From Hyphomicrobiales bacterium (GTDB lineage Bacteria; Pseudomonadota; Alphaproteobacteria; Rhizobiales; Rhizobiaceae): a DNA stretch of 64,000 nucleotides. The stretch's first letter is position 1. Each line of letters starts with the position of its first letter. This document shows, piece by piece, positions 43,688 through 51,856 of the stretch. Location of the stretch: positions 1 through 64,000 of the forward strand of contig UBJO01000069.1 of assembly GCA_900465665.1 (NCBI GenBank), in the 5' to 3' direction. Both the position numbers and the translations under genes were made by a program. The notes below the pieces were generated by a model that saw only the letters and a list, made by a program, of their open reading frames with translations, was not told the origin of the DNA and searched no databases.

Positions 43688-44346
43688 AATCCATGCCTTC
43701 CATATTGCAGGTCGAGTGTGGTGGAGGCGAGTGCCGCACCCGCCTGCACCGGATCGATCACGGGGATCCCAAGTGCATCCTGCATCGCCTGGCGATAACC
43801 GCCGAGGCCAGCGCAGCCGAGGATAATGACGTCGGCCGCGTCCTCGTCGCGCAGCAGGCGCGCCGTTCGGGCGACGGTTTCGACCACGTCTCCCGCCATG
43901 AGTTGGGCGACCGTCATGTCGATGGATCGATCACCGGCAAGACGACCGTCAAAGCCGAGCACCTTGAGATAGCGAAGGTGGCGGTCGATCGAGGATTGGC
44001 CAAGCGAGACGATGCCAAACTTCTGTCCAAGGCCCAGCGCTGCAAGATAGGCAGCCTCGGCGATGCCGACAACGGGACGCGTTGTCGCCTTTCTGACCGC
44101 GGCGATGCCGGGATCGGAAAAGCAAGAGAGCACGAAGGCATCGGCGTCGGACATCGCGACCGCTTCGAGAATGTTGGGTATAACCTCGGCCACATGAGCA
44201 TCGGTCTCGATGCCGGGTGGGGATTTTTGCAACTCCGTGCAGCGGATGTCATGGCGCGTGGCGTCACGAAGGATGCCCAGGCAGGTCTCCATCGATCGGG
44301 TGACCGAAACGGAGCTATTTGGATTGATGACGAGAATTTTTGACAA
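43684..44346 (-). CDS. Aspartate/glutamate/hydantoin racemase-family protein
   Basis: A 220-residue racemase of the Asp/Glu/hydantoin group, with MSKILVINPNSSVSVTRSM at the start and the two catalytic cysteines in VLSCFSDPG and ILGCAGLGG. Both Cys are present, which supports true racemase activity on a hydantoin- or allantoin-like compound. It is the first gene of the leftward five-gene operon and has an operator of the shared 18-bp type 38 bases upstream. Confidence 0.9.
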   Translation of the reverse strand: MSKILVINPNSSVSVTRSMETCLGILRDATRHDIRCTELQKSPPGIETDAHVAEVIPNILEAVAMSDADAFVLSCFSDPGIAAVRKATTRPVVGIAEAAYLAALGLGQKFGIVSLGQSSIDRHLRYLKVLGFDGRLAGDRSIDMTVAQLMAGDVVETVARTARLLRDEDAADVIILGCAGLGGYRQAMQDALGIPVIDPVQAGAALASTTLDLQYGRHGL

Positions 44347-44383
44347 GGCGATACCTGCTGGGGGACAGCATTGCGTCCATTAA

Positions 44384-44401
44384 ATATATTACGTAGTATA
44401 T
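44384..44401. promoter_or_regulatory. Shared operator, copy 1 (between racemase operon and GntR gene)
   Basis: ATATATTACGTAGTATAT, a near-perfect palindrome centred on ACGT (two mismatches). It fits the consensus RWATAYYWCGTRRNATAT built from four copies in this cluster. It lies 38 bases before the racemase start and 140 bases before the GntR start. Confidence 0.65.
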
Positions 44402-44540
44402 CAGAAAAAGCCGCTTGTCAAAGTTCTGTTGGCGCAGACCTGATGATGCGAAGTGTTCGTGGAAATTGGCGGATTGCTCGCTTATGTTGGTGCTGGGCTC
44501 GACGGATGACGCCGCCGAAATCGGAAACTGGAGATTGATT

Positions 44541-45233
44541 TTGATCAAAGCGGACACGTCAAGTGGCAAGCGCGCGAAGTCGCTGACGGAGACGGCCTAT
44601 GCCATTCTTCGCGAGCGCATCATCACCGGCGACCTTGCGCCCGGCGTGGAGGTCTCGGAACCGGAACTGGCCGAGCAACTGTCTGTCAGCAAGACCCCAG
44701 TGCGCGAAGCATTGGCGCGGCTCTGCGTCGAAGGCTTCATGGAAGCCTATCCCAGACGCGGCTACCGCGTGACGCCGGTGACGGTGAAGGATATGAACGA
44801 CCTCTTCGCGATCCGTGGGATGCTGGAAGGGACGGCAGCGGCACTTGCCGCGAAGAACCTCTCAGACGCCGATCTCGATCTTCTCGATCAGCTTGCCGAT
44901 GTCAGCTACGTGATCGGCGAGGAGGTCAGCACCAAGACCTTTGTCGATTCCAATCAGGAATTTCATTCCGCGATCGCGCACGGCTCGCGCAATCCGCGCC
45001 TTTATGCGCTGGTCATGAGCCATCTGGAAGAATGCGCGCGGCTGTTTTACATGGGCGCGCGCGTTCGCGACATCAATCCGGAGACGAATGACGATCACCA
45101 CCGCATCGTCGCCGCACTGCGACAGCGCGACGCCGACAAGGCGCGTGACGCCGTGATGGAGCACAACGAGAATACGCGCCAGGGAATATTAGGCGCTCTC
45201 GTCGCAAGGGGGCAGGTGGGGCTGACGCTCTGA
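44541..45233 (+). CDS. GntR-family regulator, FCD domain
   Basis: A 230-residue regulator. I choose the TTG at 44541 because GGAG stands at 44530-44533; the upstream open frame (from 44415) has no ribosome site and no homology. Residues about 10-75 form the winged helix (AYAILRERIITGDLAPG, LAEQLSVSKTPVREALARLC) and residues about 85-220 the all-helical FCD ligand domain (FVDSNQEFHSAIAHGSRNPR, with metal or ligand His/Asp). It is the natural candidate to bind the four shared operators around it. The ligand is presumably the substrate or an intermediate of the pathway. Confidence 0.88.
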   Translation: MIKADTSSGKRAKSLTETAYAILRERIITGDLAPGVEVSEPELAEQLSVSKTPVREALARLCVEGFMEAYPRRGYRVTPVTVKDMNDLFAIRGMLEGTAAALAAKNLSDADLDLLDQLADVSYVIGEEVSTKTFVDSNQEFHSAIAHGSRNPRLYALVMSHLEECARLFYMGARVRDINPETNDDHHRIVAALRQRDADKARDAVMEHNENTRQGILGALVARGQVGLTL

Positions 45234-45248
45234 TCGTTCGGCCCCGCC

Positions 45249-47051
45249 TCAGGCGACCTTGACGAGGTGGCCGGGCGCCGGCTCGTCATAGCGGGCGACA
45301 GGGGGCTGGTAGTCGGCGGGCCTCACCGCACTGCCGATTTCGCCGCCTGGTGTTGCGCGGCGGATATGGCGGCGCGCCGGGTCGGCGATCGGGACCGCGC
45401 TCAACAGCTTGCGCGTATAGGCGTGTTGCGGATTGCTGAAGATCTGCTCGCGCGTGCCGATTTCGACGATTTCACCGAGATACATCACCGCGACACGGTG
45501 GCTGACGCGCTCGACGACCGCCATGTCGTGGCTGATGAAGAGATAGGCGATCTTCAACTGCTCCTGCAGTTCCATCATCAGGTTCACGACTTGCGCCTTG
45601 ATCGATACGTCTAGTGCTGAGACCGCCTCGTCGGCGACGATCAGACCGGGATTGAGGGTGAGCGCGCGGGCGATGCTGATACGCTGCCGTTGGCCGCCCG
45701 AGAATTCATGCGGGAAGCGCCGCGCCATGTCGGCCTGCAGGCCGACGCGCACCATCAGATCCGCCATCTTCTCGCGCGCCTCTTTCGCCGTCGCCAACCC
45801 GTGCGTGATCATCGGCTCCATGATTGCATCGCCGACGCGCATGCGGGGATTTAGGCTGGAGAACGGGTCCTGGAAGATCATCTGCATGTGCTGGCGCTGC
45901 TTCGTAAGCTTCGTGTGGTCGAGCGCTCTGATATCCTGGCCATCAATTTGGATGGAGCCGCTGACCGGCTCGATGAGGCGCAGCACGGAGCGGCCGGTGG
46001 TCGATTTTCCGCAGCCGGATTCGCCCACCAGCGAGAGCGTTTCTCCCTTGTGAAGATCGAAGGAGACGTTCTCGACCGCATGCACGCGGCCGCTGACGCG
46101 TCCGAAAAGGCCCGACTTGATATCGAAACGGGTGACGAGGTTGCGGACCTCGAGGATGGGGCGCTTGCCTGTTTCGACGGTGCCGGTGATCTCGCGCTCC
46201 GGCGAGGCGATGCCGCTGTCCGTGTCCGTCAGCGGCAGCGTGGCCGGGAAGGCGCGGCCTTCCATCGAGCCCAGCCTCGGGACGGCGGAGAGCAGCGCCT
46301 TGGTATAGACATTGAGGGGCGCCTTGAAGATCTGTTCGGTCCGACCAATCTCCAGCGCGCGCGAGCGGAACATCACCACCGTGCGGTCGGCGATTTCGGC
46401 GACGACGCCCATGTCGTGGGTGATGAACAGAACCGCCATGTTCTCCTCGTCCTGCAGCGACTTGATCAGCTGCAGGATCTCCGCCTGGACGGTGACGTCG
46501 AGCGCGGTGGTCGGCTCGTCGGCGATCAGGAGTTTCGGACGGCAGGCGAGCGCCATGGCGATCATCACGCGCTGGAGCATGCCGCCGGAGAGCTGGTGCG
46601 GATATTCGTCGTATCGGCTGGCGGCGGCCGGAATTCTCACGCGTTCGAGCAGGCGCACGGCCTCGGCGCGCGCCTCTTTCTTCGAGCATCCGCGATGGCG
46701 GATAATAGCCTCGGCGATCTGGCGCCCGACCGTCAGGACCGGGTTGAGCGAGGTCATGGGCTCCTGGAAGATCATGGCGATGTCGTTGCCGCGCACATCC
46801 TGCATCAGTCGCTCCGGCAGCGACAGGAGATCGGTGCCGCCAAGCGTGATCTTGCCTGATACTCGCGAGGTGCGCTCCGGCAGCAGGCGCATGATCGACA
46901 TGGCGGTGACGCTTTTTCCGGAGCCGGATTCGCCCACGATCGCGACCGTCTCGCCCGCCGCGATGGTGAAGCTCACGTCGTTGACGACAGGCGTCCACGC
47001 GCCATTTCTGCGGAAGGACGTGGTGAGGTTTTCGACTGAAAGGACTGTCAA
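45249..47051 (-). CDS. Oligopeptide-type ABC transporter, duplicated ATP-binding protein (DppD-DppF fusion)
   Basis: A 600-residue protein with two ATPase domains in tandem. Domain 1: Walker A GESGSGKS, signature LSGGMLQRVMIA, Walker B LLIADEPTTALD. Domain 2 (after about residue 300): GESGCGKST, FSGGQRQRISIA, LIVADEAVSALD. C-terminal oligopeptide/dipeptide extensions follow each domain. It powers the permeases encoded at 49993 and 51009, although it is on the other strand; the double operator at 47124-47153 lies 72 bases before its start, linking both units. It converges on the GntR gene, 15 bases apart. Confidence 0.93.
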   Translation of the reverse strand: MTVLSVENLTTSFRRNGAWTPVVNDVSFTIAAGETVAIVGESGSGKSVTAMSIMRLLPERTSRVSGKITLGGTDLLSLPERLMQDVRGNDIAMIFQEPMTSLNPVLTVGRQIAEAIIRHRGCSKKEARAEAVRLLERVRIPAAASRYDEYPHQLSGGMLQRVMIAMALACRPKLLIADEPTTALDVTVQAEILQLIKSLQDEENMAVLFITHDMGVVAEIADRTVVMFRSRALEIGRTEQIFKAPLNVYTKALLSAVPRLGSMEGRAFPATLPLTDTDSGIASPEREITGTVETGKRPILEVRNLVTRFDIKSGLFGRVSGRVHAVENVSFDLHKGETLSLVGESGCGKSTTGRSVLRLIEPVSGSIQIDGQDIRALDHTKLTKQRQHMQMIFQDPFSSLNPRMRVGDAIMEPMITHGLATAKEAREKMADLMVRVGLQADMARRFPHEFSGGQRQRISIARALTLNPGLIVADEAVSALDVSIKAQVVNLMMELQEQLKIAYLFISHDMAVVERVSHRVAVMYLGEIVEIGTREQIFSNPQHAYTRKLLSAVPIADPARRHIRRATPGGEIGSAVRPADYQPPVARYDEPAPGHLVKVA

Positions 47052-47123
47052 GCGCGGGTACTCCGGATCGCGGCAAAGCTGGCAGGCGGTTATTGCAACG
47101 CGTCAGTGAACAAATGTCAATAA

Positions 47124-47153
47124 AAATACCTCGTAGAATATCACGTAAGATAT
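47124..47153. promoter_or_regulatory. Shared operator, two overlapping copies
   Basis: AAATACCTCGTAGAATAT (47124-47141) and GAATATCACGTAAGATAT (47136-47153) both fit RWATAYYWCGTRRNATAT and overlap by six bases, with centres 12 bases apart. They stand in the divergent region between the ATPase gene and the sulfurtransferase gene. Confidence 0.65.
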
Positions 47154-47241
47154 TTTAAGCTTGCGATCCTTTTCTCAATCGACAACTCTGCCTCTGAGTT
47201 AGATGCAAACAGGTGCCTCACTGGATCGATCGGAGACCCAC

Positions 47242-48099
47242 ATGACAGACGCGCAGCGCCAGACGGTTTTGCTCACCCCCGCTCAGCTGCAGGCGATGCG
47301 CGCCTCTGGTGCCGATGTGACCGTCATCGCTGTCCACTCGATCAACCCCTATACGGGGCAGGCCTCGTTCAAGGGGCAGCGCATCGAAGGGGCGATCGAT
47401 ACGCAGGCCTATGAGGACTTCCAATCGCCGGCGACAGTCGAGGGCGGGCAGCGGCCTTTGCCCGATATCGCGGTGCTGCAGGCCAAGGCCCGCACCTGGG
47501 GCCTGCGTCGCGAGAGCACGATCGTCATCTATGACGCCGATCGCAGCATGACGGCAGCGCGTGCCTGGTGGGTGCTACGCTGGGCCGGTCTTCCCGACGT
47601 GCGGGTGCTTGATGGCGGCTTTCCGGCCTGGCTGACCGCCGGCCTTCCCGTCACCGAAGCGGTCTCTCATCCAACTCCGAGCGATATCACGCTGACCTCA
47701 GGCCACATGGCCGAGATCGGGCCGGATGAAGCGCTGCGTCTCGCCGTCGAGGGCGTGCTCCTCGATGCCCGCATCCGCCCGAACTATATCGGCGGCGCGT
47801 CGCTTCCCGGCCAGCCGCTGCGCGGGCATATCCCTTATGCGCTAAGCGCGCCGGCGCCCGACAATGTCACCGATTACGGCAACTTCACCGATACGGCGAC
47901 GCTCAAGGAGATGTATCGCGCGCTCGGCGCCGATGGCCTGAAACCGGTGGGTGTCTATTGCGGTGCCGGCATGTCGGCCGCGCACACAGTGCTGGCGCTG
48001 GCGTCGATCGGTATCGATGCGGCGATGTATCCCGGGTCGTGGTCGGCCTGGGTGAGCGATCCGACGCGGCCGGTCGTCTGGGGCGCTGACCCAGCATGA
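47242..48099 (+). CDS. Rhodanese-type sulfurtransferase, two domains
   Basis: A 285-residue tandem rhodanese. The start is the ATG at 47242, after GGAG at 47232-47235. The N-terminal domain (VTVIAVHSINPYTGQASFKG, IVIYDADRSMTAARAWWVLR) has no active Cys; the C-terminal domain carries it in YCGAGMSAAH, a CGxGxSA loop closer to 3-mercaptopyruvate than to thiosulfate sulfurtransferases. It moves sulfane sulfur to a thiophilic acceptor. Its place between the shared operators, with the C-S lyase on the other arm, suggests it handles sulfur released by the pathway. Confidence 0.9.
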   Translation: MTDAQRQTVLLTPAQLQAMRASGADVTVIAVHSINPYTGQASFKGQRIEGAIDTQAYEDFQSPATVEGGQRPLPDIAVLQAKARTWGLRRESTIVIYDADRSMTAARAWWVLRWAGLPDVRVLDGGFPAWLTAGLPVTEAVSHPTPSDITLTSGHMAEIGPDEALRLAVEGVLLDARIRPNYIGGASLPGQPLRGHIPYALSAPAPDNVTDYGNFTDTATLKEMYRALGADGLKPVGVYCGAGMSAAHTVLALASIGIDAAMYPGSWSAWVSDPTRPVVWGADPA

Positions 48100-48234
48100 A
48101 GCGTCGATCGCCCGAATTTTTCACATGAATGCTGCTGTGCAGAATAATCTTTTCGCAAATGCACAATAATTAGGCCATATTGGCTACTTGTTCAAAACGC
48201 TGGCAGGCAAGGCTTTACAGCCGGAAAAGCGATG

Positions 48235-48252
48235 ATATATTTCGTGGAATAT
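48235..48252. promoter_or_regulatory. Shared operator, copy upstream of the transporter operon
   Basis: ATATATTTCGTGGAATAT fits RWATAYYWCGTRRNATAT and lies 88 bases before the start of the binding-protein gene at 48341. Confidence 0.65.
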
Positions 48253-48340
48253 CAGAAGAGGAAAGCCCTTGATGGGCTGACAATGATAGGCTCGGGCGAC
48301 GTTAACCGCGCCGACGCCAGACCATGAAAGGGTTGTGCGA

Positions 48341-49906
48341 ATGAGACTGCTCAAAGGACTTGCCGCCGCGGCCTTGGTCGCCTTGCCGATCTTTTCCGGA
48401 TCGGCGCATGCCCAAAGCGACGAGAAATTGAAGACGCTGGTCGTTGCCGTTCCTTCCGATCCCGTCAGCCTCGAGCCGGGCACCAACAAGGCCGAGCCGA
48501 TCGGCAGCGAGATCATTCTCAACGTCTTCGACACGCTGGTCGCCTGGACCGCGCCCGATTTCAAGCAGCTCGAAGACCGTCTCGCCAACAGCTGGACGGT
48601 TTCGACCGATGGCAAGGAATTCGATTTCAAGCTGCGAGATGACGTGAAGTTCCAGGATGGCACTCCATTCGATGCGGCCGCCGTCAAGTTCTCGCTGGAG
48701 CGCACCAAGGCCACCAACTCCTACGTCAAGGCGACCTTCGACCTGATCAAGGACATTGCTGTCGTGTCGCCCACCGAAGTCAAGATCACACTCTCCGAGC
48801 CTTATCCTGCGTTCCTGTCGATCTTGGCGCAGCCGCAGTCGGCGATCGTCAGCCCGGCTGCCGTCGCAAAGTACGGCGACAAGTTCGCGGCCAATCCTGT
48901 CGGCACCGGACCTTTCTCCTTCAAGAGCGCGCAGGCAGACACCAATGTCGTGCTTGAAGCCAATCCCGACTACTTCCGCGGCGCGCCGAAGCTCTCGCGC
49001 ATCATCTACCGCGTCATTCCTGATGCCTCCACGCGGCGTTTGGAGCTCGAAAGCGGCGGGGTCGATGTCGTACAGCAGCAGGGCCAACTGTCGGCGATCG
49101 CGGCTGAGGACATCGAAGCACTGAAGTCGAACAAGGACGTCAAGATCATTGAGGTGTCGAGCCAGATCATTCGCCAGCTGGAATTCAACAACAGCAAGAA
49201 AGACGGTCCCTTCGCCAATATCAAGGTCCGCGAAGCGGTTGCGCATGCAATCGACTATGAAGGTCTTCTGACGGGCGTGTTCGGCGGCACGGCTGAACGC
49301 GTCTATGGTCCGCTGACCTCAAACAGCTGGGCTTTCGATCCCAAGATCAAGGACATGGCGCCGGCCTACGATCCTGAGCTTGCGAAGAAGCTTCTGTCCG
49401 AAGCCGGCGTCGATCCCTCCACCATCAATCTGAAGCTCTATAGCTTCCAGGGTCCGTTGTGGGGCGCCGTCGCCACCTTCGTTCAGGCCAACCTTGCCGA
49501 TATCGGCATCACGGCAACGATCGAGCAGACCGAATTCCCGGCCTATCGCGCGCTGCAGACCGCCGGCCAGTTCGATGCTGCGCTGGATGGCCGTCAGCCC
49601 TGGTACAATGATCCGGACGCACACATCACGATCGGTTACCTGTCGTCGCTCGCCAACACCGCGATGACCTTCCGCATGCCTGAGGACAAGGCGCTTGACG
49701 ATCTGATCTTGAAGGCGCAGCAGACGGTCGACATGGATGCCCGCAAGGCGCTCTATCAGCAGGTGCAGGAAGAGATCGTCAAGCGCGTGCCGGGCGCATA
49801 TCTGTTCAGCCCGAAGCTGATCGTTTTCACCCGCGCCAATGTCGAGGGCTTGGTGGTCAACAGCGCGCCTCCGCTCAACGAATATTGGGGCGTGTCCAAG
49901 AAGTGA
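48341..49906 (+). CDS. ABC transporter substrate-binding protein (family 5, oligopeptide type)
   Basis: A 521-residue periplasmic binding protein. The signal peptide is MRLLKGLAAAALVALPIFSG ending SAHAQS. Family 5 features: NVFDTLVAWTAPDFKQLEDR, SWTVSTDGKEFDFKLRDDVK, GTGPFSFKS and REAVAHAIDYEGLLTG. The ATG at 48341 follows AAGGG; an in-frame GTG six bases earlier overlaps that site. It selects the substrate of this cluster; family 5 proteins bind peptides but also opines, nickel, and other amides. It leads the rightward operon, with an attenuating hairpin after it. Confidence 0.93.
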   Translation: MRLLKGLAAAALVALPIFSGSAHAQSDEKLKTLVVAVPSDPVSLEPGTNKAEPIGSEIILNVFDTLVAWTAPDFKQLEDRLANSWTVSTDGKEFDFKLRDDVKFQDGTPFDAAAVKFSLERTKATNSYVKATFDLIKDIAVVSPTEVKITLSEPYPAFLSILAQPQSAIVSPAAVAKYGDKFAANPVGTGPFSFKSAQADTNVVLEANPDYFRGAPKLSRIIYRVIPDASTRRLELESGGVDVVQQQGQLSAIAAEDIEALKSNKDVKIIEVSSQIIRQLEFNNSKKDGPFANIKVREAVAHAIDYEGLLTGVFGGTAERVYGPLTSNSWAFDPKIKDMAPAYDPELAKKLLSEAGVDPSTINLKLYSFQGPLWGAVATFVQANLADIGITATIEQTEFPAYRALQTAGQFDAALDGRQPWYNDPDAHITIGYLSSLANTAMTFRMPEDKALDDLILKAQQTVDMDARKALYQQVQEEIVKRVPGAYLFSPKLIVFTRANVEGLVVNSAPPLNEYWGVSKK

Positions 49907-49936
49907 GGCGAACCGCGTTTCTCTAACGAAAAAACG

Positions 49937-49962
49937 ATCCGCAGCGGTTCACTGCTGCGGAT
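49937..49962 (+). terminator. Intercistronic hairpin, possible attenuator
   Basis: ATCCGCAGC (49937-49945) pairs with GCTGCGGAT (49954-49962), nine base pairs, eight-base loop, no T-run. Such hairpins after binding-protein genes are known to stabilise the upstream mRNA and lower permease expression. Confidence 0.55.
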
Positions 49963-49992
49963 ACCTTCCTGAGGATGTGAGTAAAACTGGGC

Positions 49993-51003
49993 ATGGCGAC
50001 CTTCATCTTGCGCCGATTGATCGCGTTGATACCTGTCATGTGTATCGTGCTGGTTATCGTCTTTTCGCTGGTGCGCTTCATTCCCGGCGATCCCGCCGTG
50101 ACCCTCCTTGGGCCGGGAGCCACGCAGGCGCAGATTGATGCGCTGCGAGCGCAGCTCGATCTCGACCAGCCGTTTCCGATCCAGTTCCTAAATTACGTTG
50201 GCGGGTTGCTGCAGGGCGATTTCGGCATATCGCTGAAGACGGGCCAGCCGGTCGCGCATGAAATCCTGCTACGGCTGCCGGCCACTATCGAGCTGTCGGT
50301 GCTCGCCGTCATCGTCGCCGTCATCATCGGCATCCCCATCGGCGTCCTGTCTGCCACCCGCCCCAATTCCGTCTTCGACCACCTGACGCGCCTTGTCTCG
50401 CTGGTTGGCGTTTCTATGCCCGCCTTCCTGCTGGCGCTGATCCTGCAGCTGGTCTTCGGCACCTATCTCGGCTGGCTGCCGGTCTCCGGTCGCATGAGCT
50501 CCTTCATCGTCGCCGAACCGATCACCGGCTTCGCGATCTTGGATGGCGTGATCACTGGCAACTGGGCGGCCGCGCTCAGCGCGTTGCAGCACCTGATCCT
50601 GCCCACTGCCGTTCTCGCCGCCTTCCTTGCCGCCACGCTCGGCCGTTTTGTGCGCAATACCATGCTCGAAGTCATGGGCGAGGATTTCATCCGCACGGCC
50701 AAGGCCAAGGGGCTGCGACGCGGCGACGTGATCATCCATCACGGGCTGCGCAACTCGCTTTTGCCGGCAATCACCGTCATCGGCCTGAAATTCGCCGAGA
50801 TGCTCGGCGGCGCCATCCTGACGGAGACCATCTTCGCTTGGCCGGGGATCGGACGCTACATGTTCGAGGCGATCAAGAACCGCGACTATCCTGTCATACA
50901 GGGCACGACGCTGGTCTTTGCGCTGCTCTTCGTTTTCACCTCGATCGTGGTCGACGTCCTCTACGGCGTTCTTGATCCGCGCGTCCGCAAGAAGATGAAG
51001 TGA
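49993..51003 (+). CDS. ABC transporter permease (DppB type)
   Basis: A 336-residue inner-membrane permease: N-terminal helix (LIPVMCIVLVIVFSLVRFIP), DPAVTLLGPGATQAQIDALR region with the typical GDPA start, and the EAA loop region with MGEDFIRTAKAKGLRRGDVI. It forms the channel with the DppC-type product at 51009. The two genes abut. The usual six membrane segments are visible. Confidence 0.93.
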   Translation: MATFILRRLIALIPVMCIVLVIVFSLVRFIPGDPAVTLLGPGATQAQIDALRAQLDLDQPFPIQFLNYVGGLLQGDFGISLKTGQPVAHEILLRLPATIELSVLAVIVAVIIGIPIGVLSATRPNSVFDHLTRLVSLVGVSMPAFLLALILQLVFGTYLGWLPVSGRMSSFIVAEPITGFAILDGVITGNWAAALSALQHLILPTAVLAAFLAATLGRFVRNTMLEVMGEDFIRTAKAKGLRRGDVIIHHGLRNSLLPAITVIGLKFAEMLGGAILTETIFAWPGIGRYMFEAIKNRDYPVIQGTTLVFALLFVFTSIVVDVLYGVLDPRVRKKMK

Positions 51004-51008
51004 GCGCG

Positions 51009-51848
51009 ATGTCAGAGTTTTCCAGCTTCCTGCGCAAGAACACGCTGGCAATGGCCGGCAGTCTCATCCTGATCGCCCTCGTGCTGGTGATTGTCTTCGG
51101 GCCAATGATCACGCCCTATTCGCCGACCAAGCTCGACGTGCTGCACAAACTTGCGGCTCCTAGCTTCAGCCACTGGCTCGGCACCGATGCCTTCGGCCGC
51201 GACGTCTTTACCCGCATCATGCATGGCGGCCGAGCAACGCTTGCGATCGGGGTCGGTGTCGTTGCGATCGCCTTTGTCGTCGGCGTCTCGTTCGGCATGC
51301 TCGCCGGTTTCGCCGGCGGGTGGACGGACAGTGTCATCATGCGCATCGTCGATGCGATTTTGGCTTTTCCGGCGCTAGTACTGGCAATCGCGCTCGCAGC
51401 CGCCTTCGGCCCAAGCCTTGAGAACGCGATGCTTGCCGTGGCGATTACACTGGCGCCGCAGTTTGCCCGCGTCGCCCGTAGCCAGGCGCTCAGCATTTCT
51501 GTGAAGCCCTATGTCGAGGCCGCGATCTCGCTCGGCCTGCCGACGCCGCGCGTGCTTTTCCGCTACGTGTTTGTGAACGGTCTGGGACCGCTCTTGGTGC
51601 AGTCGACGCTGGCGCTTGGCAGCGCCATCCTGCAAACCGCAAGCCTCGGCTTTCTCGGCCTCGGCGCCCAGCCGCCGATGGCGGAGTGGGGCGCGGATGT
51701 CTCGGCCAACCTGCAATTCGTACGTGGTGCCGCCTGGGTGGCGTTGGCACCGGGCATGGCGATCCTGCTTGCCGTGCTATCTTTCAATCTGATCGGCGAT
51801 TCCCTTGCGGACTGGTTCAATCCGCGCCGACGCAGCGAACTCGACTAA
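51009..51848 (+). CDS. ABC transporter permease (DppC type)
   Basis: A 279-residue permease with the N-terminal TM (TLAMAGSLILIALVLVIVFG), HWLGTDAFGRDVFTRIMHGG and GFLGLGAQPPMAEWGADVS, all typical of OppC/DppC. I start at the ATG at 51009; the GTG at 51000, overlapping the previous stop, is an alternative. It partners the permease at 49993. Eight bases separate its stop from the next gene. Confidence 0.93.
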   Translation: MSEFSSFLRKNTLAMAGSLILIALVLVIVFGPMITPYSPTKLDVLHKLAAPSFSHWLGTDAFGRDVFTRIMHGGRATLAIGVGVVAIAFVVGVSFGMLAGFAGGWTDSVIMRIVDAILAFPALVLAIALAAAFGPSLENAMLAVAITLAPQFARVARSQALSISVKPYVEAAISLGLPTPRVLFRYVFVNGLGPLLVQSTLALGSAILQTASLGFLGLGAQPPMAEWGADVSANLQFVRGAAWVALAPGMAILLAVLSFNLIGDSLADWFNPRRRSELD

Positions 51849-51856
51849 GGCCTATA

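Noticed and set aside
45888..46859. 323-codon plus-strand frame.
   Set aside because: Antisense shadow of the high-GC ABC ATPase gene; other frames opposite transporter and amidohydrolase genes were rejected for the same reason.
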